In this document: positions 60,056 to 64,000 of the stretch, one piece after another
Layout of the letters: each line of letters begins with the position of its first letter
How positions within the stretch are numbered: position 1 is the first letter of the stretch
Source: Segetibacter sp. 3557_3
Lineage (GTDB): Bacteria; Bacteroidota; Bacteroidia; Chitinophagales; Chitinophagaceae
Length of the DNA stretch: 64,000 bases
Direction: 5' to 3'
NCBI RefSeq assembly: GCF_004354985.1
Contig: NZ_SMSK01000003.1
Coordinates: 397,472-461,471 of the forward strand
The notes under the pieces: model-generated
The model's database searches: none
The model's input: the letters and a program-made list of their open reading frames with translations, nothing else
What the model was told of the DNA's origin: nothing
Made by a program: the position numbers and the translations under genes

Positions 60056-60073
60056 CCATTGCTTCCCATATAC

Positions 60074-60102
60074 AGGCTGCTCCTGAACCGGGCAGCCTTT
60101 TT
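60074..60102 (+). terminator. Intrinsic terminator after smc
   Basis: A 9-bp stem (AGGCTGCTC at 60074-60082, GGGCAGCCT at 60090-60098, one G-T pair) with a seven-base loop is followed by a T-run to 60102. It lies 18 bp after the smc stop codon. Confidence 0.8.
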
Positions 60103-60112
60103 CATTCCGCTA

Positions 60113-60697
60113 TCATTCAATAAGATTATTAAGCTTTGCATATAAGATTAATATTGCCGTTTTGGCATCCTTGATTTTACCTTCAATCAACCATTGATAG
60201 GCTTCATCGAAAGGTACCTCCATAACTTCTATGTCTTCCTGTTCATCATTAAGTCCGCCACCTGCTGTCTTTTTTTGACTGTGATCATATTCTGCTACAA
60301 AAAAATGTAGCAACTCTGTATCAGCGCCGGGCGATGTATACAGTTCCATAATCTTTTTAACATTGGTGATTTCGAAACCTGTTTCCTCCGAAATCTCTTT
60401 CACTATTGCTTCTTCTGGCGATAGATTGTCAAGTAGCCCTGCACAGGTTTCGATCAGTAACCCGGAAGGATTACCATTGATGTAAGAGGCAATTCTTAGT
60501 TGCCTGATAAGTATAATTGTACGTTGTCGACGATTATACAGTAGAACTGTTGCCCCATTGCCATGATCATATATTTCTCTAACCTGTGTTTCTGTACTGC
60601 CATCAATCTTTGTAAAGTCAAAGGTGATTTTGTTAAGTATGAACTTTTCGGCGGATAGTTTTAGTACGTCCGTAATGTTGATATCTCCGGCGGCCAT
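60113..60697 (-). CDS. nudK: NUDIX hydrolase, GDP-mannose pyrophosphatase type (NudK)
   Basis: I chose ATG 60697, which gives a 194-residue protein; the frame stays open to 60826 with non-family residues. The motif ETCAGLLDNLSPEEAIVKEISEETGFEI is a NudK-type Nudix box, one residue shorter than canonical in the first loop. GAD-TELLHFFVAEY and the GGGLNDEQEDIEVMEVPF region are also NudK-like. It would hydrolyse GDP-mannose or related nucleotide sugars in the cytoplasm. It is convergent with smc across a terminator. Confidence 0.88.
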   Translation of the reverse strand: MAAGDINITDVLKLSAEKFILNKITFDFTKIDGSTETQVREIYDHGNGATVLLYNRRQRTIILIRQLRIASYINGNPSGLLIETCAGLLDNLSPEEAIVKEISEETGFEITNVKKIMELYTSPGADTELLHFFVAEYDHSQKKTAGGGLNDEQEDIEVMEVPFDEAYQWLIEGKIKDAKTAILILYAKLNNLIE

Positions 60698-60909
60698 ATG
60701 TATGATTTTGCCCGGTGAAGATAAAGCGGAAAGCTTCACACAAGTGGTTACATATACTATTATTTTGTATTGTCTTTTTTCTTCAACCTTCGCGGGACAT
60801 ATAGCAATTGCCTGATCGATGATCACTTTTTTGACAAGGGGTAATTGAAGCAGTAAAATCTTTTTTATGTTTATGCCCGCAACTGCTTATAATCCCTTAA
60901 CCCACAGCG

Positions 60910-62136
60910 ATGCATAACTCAACAGCGCAGCCCCTTCAACTCAATCAACGAACCGAAATTGTCGACATGCTCCGGGGTTGGGCGCTCCTTGGGGTTGTGC
61001 TGATGAACTACGCCGACTACTACTATATGGGGCTGGGCACGAATTCAGCAAAGTCGGATGTATTGGAGAATGTTCTGCAAACGATTGGTAACATCCTGTT
61101 TGCTGCAAAGTCCTGGACAATGCTCAGTTTCCTTTTTGGTTATGGCTTTGCCGTTTTGATGGCAAATGTTGCGGATAAGGGTTTAAACCACGTGAAATTT
61201 TTCTCACGCAGGATGTTTTGGTTGTTTGTTCTTGCAATTATCAATAGCGCCTTTTTCTGGGGCGATATCCTTAAAGACTACGCGGTAATGGGAATGATAC
61301 TCCTTGCTTTTCACCGCTGCTCCGCCAAAACAGCCTTCATTATCGGCATGTCGCTGTTCCTGCTCACGCCTGCAGTCGCAGCCTACGTCTCGTCTCTTGG
61401 TATACGCGGAGGAATGGGGTTAATGGAACCATACTTTCCATTATACAAAAGCAGCAATGTGTTGAATGTACTATGGTTTGGACTTGTGGGTACTTATCTG
61501 TTTGAAATATTAAGTCCAAATTACCTGATCACTGTACACGTTGTGATGTTGGGCTGTTTCTTTCTTGGCCTGGCTACACAGAAAATTAACTTCTTTAACA
61601 GGCTTGCGGAGAACAGGAAATACCTGAAGCGCATCTTCTGGGGTTCACTGGCATTCATTGGCCTGTTGATCGGAATCTTTGCTTTAACCAGTAAAATGAA
61701 ATGGGGATGGATGAAGTATTATCAACCCTTTTACTTCATCATTCTTAGCTCGATGATCTTTCTTGTTGCCACGCTTTCCTGGCTGCATGTCTCCGGCAAG
61801 CTAAAGGGCTTTTTCAGGGCAATGCAAACCATCGGCAAGATGACCCTCACCAATTACATTGTACAAAACATTCTTGGAATGTTCCTTTTCTCTGGATTTG
61901 GCTTCAACCTCTCGTTAGTCAACCGGGTGCATTTTGGGTATTACCTGCTGTTTGCTTTTATCATTTATGTGGTGCAGATTTTCTTTAGCAAGTGGTGGCT
62001 ATCGCGTTATTATTATGGTCCGATCGAATGGGTATGGCGACAGCTGAGCTATGCCAAAAGGCTGCCCATCAAGCGCGAAAGCGCTGCTTACGAAAATGTT
62101 GGGGACAGTATGGGCGCGGTAAAGCCGGCATCATAA
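60910..62136 (+). CDS. DUF418-family membrane protein (YeiB-like)
   Basis: This 408-residue polytopic protein starts with a cytoplasmic tail and the DUF418 signature EIVDMLRGWALLGVVLMNYADYYYMG. About ten hydrophobic segments follow, with the later MLSFLFGYGFAVLM and FFSRRMFWLFVLAIINSAFFWGDILKDYAVMGMILLAF. The C-terminal conserved TIGKMTLTNYIVQNILGMFLFSGFGF completes the family match. The function is uncharacterised; the layout resembles acyltransferase-3-type membrane proteins. Its stop codon (62134-62136) directly abuts the convergent mutase gene with no gap. Confidence 0.87.
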   Translation: MHNSTAQPLQLNQRTEIVDMLRGWALLGVVLMNYADYYYMGLGTNSAKSDVLENVLQTIGNILFAAKSWTMLSFLFGYGFAVLMANVADKGLNHVKFFSRRMFWLFVLAIINSAFFWGDILKDYAVMGMILLAFHRCSAKTAFIIGMSLFLLTPAVAAYVSSLGIRGGMGLMEPYFPLYKSSNVLNVLWFGLVGTYLFEILSPNYLITVHVVMLGCFFLGLATQKINFFNRLAENRKYLKRIFWGSLAFIGLLIGIFALTSKMKWGWMKYYQPFYFIILSSMIFLVATLSWLHVSGKLKGFFRAMQTIGKMTLTNYIVQNILGMFLFSGFGFNLSLVNRVHFGYYLLFAFIIYVVQIFFSKWWLSRYYYGPIEWVWRQLSYAKRLPIKRESAAYENVGDSMGAVKPAS

Positions 62137-63699
62137 TCAACGGTGTTCGCCAAACACTTCTCTTAGCGCGTCAGAGATCTCGCCAAGGGTACAATAGTTT
62201 TCAACAGCCTTAATCACAATTGGCATCAGATTTCGCCCGTCTGAAGCAGCTGCTTTGATCTCGGCAAGAGAATGGTTTGCAGCCTCCGGGTTCCTGGTGG
62301 ATCGTAATTTTTTAAGTTTCAAAGATTGTATTTCTCGTATGCTGTCATCAATTCTGAACGATGGGATTGTTGATGACTCAACTCCCTGAAACTTGTTGAC
62401 ACCCACAATGATCTTATTTCCTGATTCAACCTCGCGTTGATGGTGATAAGCGCTACGGGCAATTACTTCCTGTATAAAGCCCTGTTCTATTGCACTTACA
62501 CTTCCACCCATTGCATCGATAATGCCCATTAGTTCATTTGCTTTCGCCTCGATTTCGTTTGTCAGCTGTTCTACATAATAGGAACCCGCAAGCGGATCGG
62601 CGGTGTCAGCCGCACCGCTTTCAAATGCAACAACCTGCTGGGTTCTTAAAGCAATCCTTGCCGCTTCTTCAGTCGGCAGGCTTAAGGCTTCATCATAGCC
62701 ATTGGTGTGAAGACTTTGTGTGCCCCCGAGCACCGCTGCAAGTGTTTGTAGCGTTACCCTGCTAATGTTATTCATGGGTTGCTGTGCAGTAAGCGTGCTC
62801 CCCCCGGTTTGCGTGTGAAACCGCAACATCATTGCTTTTTCATCATTAGCCCCCAAATCTTTCATTATGAGCGCCCACATCCGCCTGGCCGCCCGGAACT
62901 TCGCAACTTCCTCAAACAAGTTGTTGTGGGCATTAAAAAAGAAGGAAAGCCTTTTACCAAAGACATCGATGTCTAAACCTTTCCTGAGTGCGGCCTGTAC
63001 ATATGCCTTCCCGTTGCTGAGTGTAAAAGCTACCTCCTGAACAGCGGTGCTCCCCGCCTCTCTGATATGATAACCCGAGATGGAGATGGTGTTCCATTTC
63101 GGCAACTCAAGACTGCACCATTCAAAGATGTCGGTGATGATGCGCATACTTGGCTTGGGCGGAAATATATAAGTGCCCCGGGCAGCATATTCTTTTAAAA
63201 TATCGTTTTGAATGGTACCCGTCAGGTTTTTGAGATTTGCTCCCTGCCGTTTCGCCAGCGCTACGTAAAAACTCAGCAATATGAAGCCGGTGGCATTAAT
63301 GGTCATGGAGGTGCTCACATCTTCCAGTTTGATGTTGTGAAAGAGCAGTTCCATGTCTTCAATGCTGTCAATGGCTACACCAACTTTGCCCACCTCGCCT
63401 TCACTCAGGGGATGATCGCTGTCGTAACCTATTTGGGTAGGAAGGTCAAACGCCACGCTTAAGCCGCTAACACCCTGGGCGAGCAAGTAGTGGTAACGCT
63501 TGTTGCTTTCCTCAGCCGTAGAAAAACCGGCATATTGCCGCATCGTCCAAAGTCGGCCGCGGTACATGTCAGGTTGTACACCACGTGTGTAGGGAAACTC
63601 ACCAGGCTTTTCTGTACAAACAGATCGTTGCTCTATGTCTTCCGACGTATAAACAGGTTTTACTTCAATCCCGGAATCAGTATAGCGCTTGTTGGTCAT
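62137..63699 (-). CDS. B12-dependent acyl-CoA mutase large subunit (methylmalonyl/isobutyryl-CoA mutase family)
   Basis: The preferred start is ATG 63699 ([11 protein letters not shown]), giving 520 residues. The TIM-barrel substrate domain is clear: [66 protein letters not shown] written in family order, then [13 protein letters not shown] and [23 protein letters not shown]. The C-terminal B12-binding domain is absent, so a separate small subunit elsewhere should supply it, as in isobutyryl- and 2-hydroxyisobutyryl-CoA mutases. The [16 protein letters not shown] sequence is closer to those than to classical methylmalonyl-CoA mutase. Its exact acyl-CoA is unsettled. Confidence 0.9.
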   Translation of the reverse strand: MTNKRYTDSGIEVKPVYTSEDIEQRSVCTEKPGEFPYTRGVQPDMYRGRLWTMRQYAGFSTAEESNKRYHYLLAQGVSGLSVAFDLPTQIGYDSDHPLSEGEVGKVGVAIDSIEDMELLFHNIKLEDVSTSMTINATGFILLSFYVALAKRQGANLKNLTGTIQNDILKEYAARGTYIFPPKPSMRIITDIFEWCSLELPKWNTISISGYHIREAGSTAVQEVAFTLSNGKAYVQAALRKGLDIDVFGKRLSFFFNAHNNLFEEVAKFRAARRMWALIMKDLGANDEKAMMLRFHTQTGGSTLTAQQPMNNISRVTLQTLAAVLGGTQSLHTNGYDEALSLPTEEAARIALRTQQVVAFESGAADTADPLAGSYYVEQLTNEIEAKANELMGIIDAMGGSVSAIEQGFIQEVIARSAYHHQREVESGNKIIVGVNKFQGVESSTIPSFRIDDSIREIQSLKLKKLRSTRNPEAANHSLAEIKAAASDGRNLMPIVIKAVENYCTLGEISDALREVFGEHR

Positions 63700-64000
63700 G
63701 GTAAGCAAATGTGGGTAAAAAAGATAAGATCAAACAAGGAAACGGCGGCAAAACAGCACTCTCCTGGGTCGAATAGATCGATAATTAGGTTGAACGCGCC
63801 CCGGAATGTTGTGCGGTACAAGAGTGTCCTTATAAGCACGCTGATGTTTCCTGGATTGCAACTTTGGGGTAATTTGTAAAACCAAAAACCCTTTGCAATT
63901 AAGACCGTTACGCAAATTGAATGCTTACTTCAAACAAGAGTGTGGTTCTGACAGCTTTTTGAGTTTCAAATTGACCGTTAGAGGTCCTATAGAAGAGTAA
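63700..64000. other. Window-edge region, no gene recognised
   Basis: This is the region upstream of the mutase gene. I see no credible coding frame or RNA. An ACAAGAGTGT decamer occurs twice (about 63819 and 63935), which may be chance. Confidence 0.4.

Noticed and set aside
63819..63944. ACAAGAGTGT decamer twice near the window end
   Set aside because: Too short to support a mobile element; no further flanking match.

Overview
The window looks like chromosome of a Bacteroidota bacterium, most likely of the Chitinophagaceae type. The evidence is two SusC/SusD pairs, lipoprotein SusD signals, DUF177, DUF3810 and DUF5703 family genes, an AT-rich intergenic style, and almost no Shine-Dalgarno sequences. 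I placed no tRNA, rRNA, CRISPR array, transposase or phage gene. All family assignments come from reading motifs, not from a database search.

Positions 1-26650 form a polysaccharide-utilisation region bounded by SusC/SusD pairs (1-4399 and 21983-26650). Between them lie an esterase with an N-terminal STN-like domain, a sugar isomerase-like TIM barrel, a beta-helix protein fused to an L-rhamnose mutarotase-like domain, a Gfo/Idh/MocA oxidoreductase, a sodium:solute symporter, a GH78 alpha-L-rhamnosidase, a serine hydrolase, a GH2 beta-galactosidase and a beta-propeller protein. A GH106 rhamnosidase (36075-39509), a GH127 beta-L-arabinofuranosidase and a DUF5703 protein (40439-45182) extend the theme. 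Together they point to a rhamnose-, galactose- and arabinose-containing plant glycan such as rhamnogalacturonan or an arabinogalactan.

Positions 26937-35989 hold a different module. It has a solute-binding-protein homologue with no signal peptide and no permease, two tandem class III (CaiB/BaiF) CoA-transferases, a COG3618-type amidohydrolase, a MaoC-type hydratase, a second Gfo/Idh/MocA enzyme, an AraC-type regulator on the opposite strand and a FucP-type permease. This reads as uptake and CoA-dependent breakdown of a sugar-derived acid, and is the best candidate here for an undescribed pathway.

Positions 45563-63699 are mostly housekeeping genes: a flavin/2Fe-2S reductase, ogt, a CsaA-like protein, OsmC, plsX-rpmF-DUF177, DUF3810, dcd, a phosphopantetheinyl transferase, an outer-membrane barrel, a metzincin-like protein, smc, nudK, a DUF418 protein and an acyl-CoA mutase large subunit.

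The intergenic spaces of the accessory part (about 4.4-40.4 kb) are filled with strictly periodic 7-bp and 8-bp tandem repeats. These often begin at, or contain, the stop codon of the preceding gene and sometimes run up to the next start codon. I found none in the housekeeping part. A GC-rich palindromic element occurs three times, each 65-100 bp upstream of a gene start, and there are two MITE-like inverted-repeat elements.
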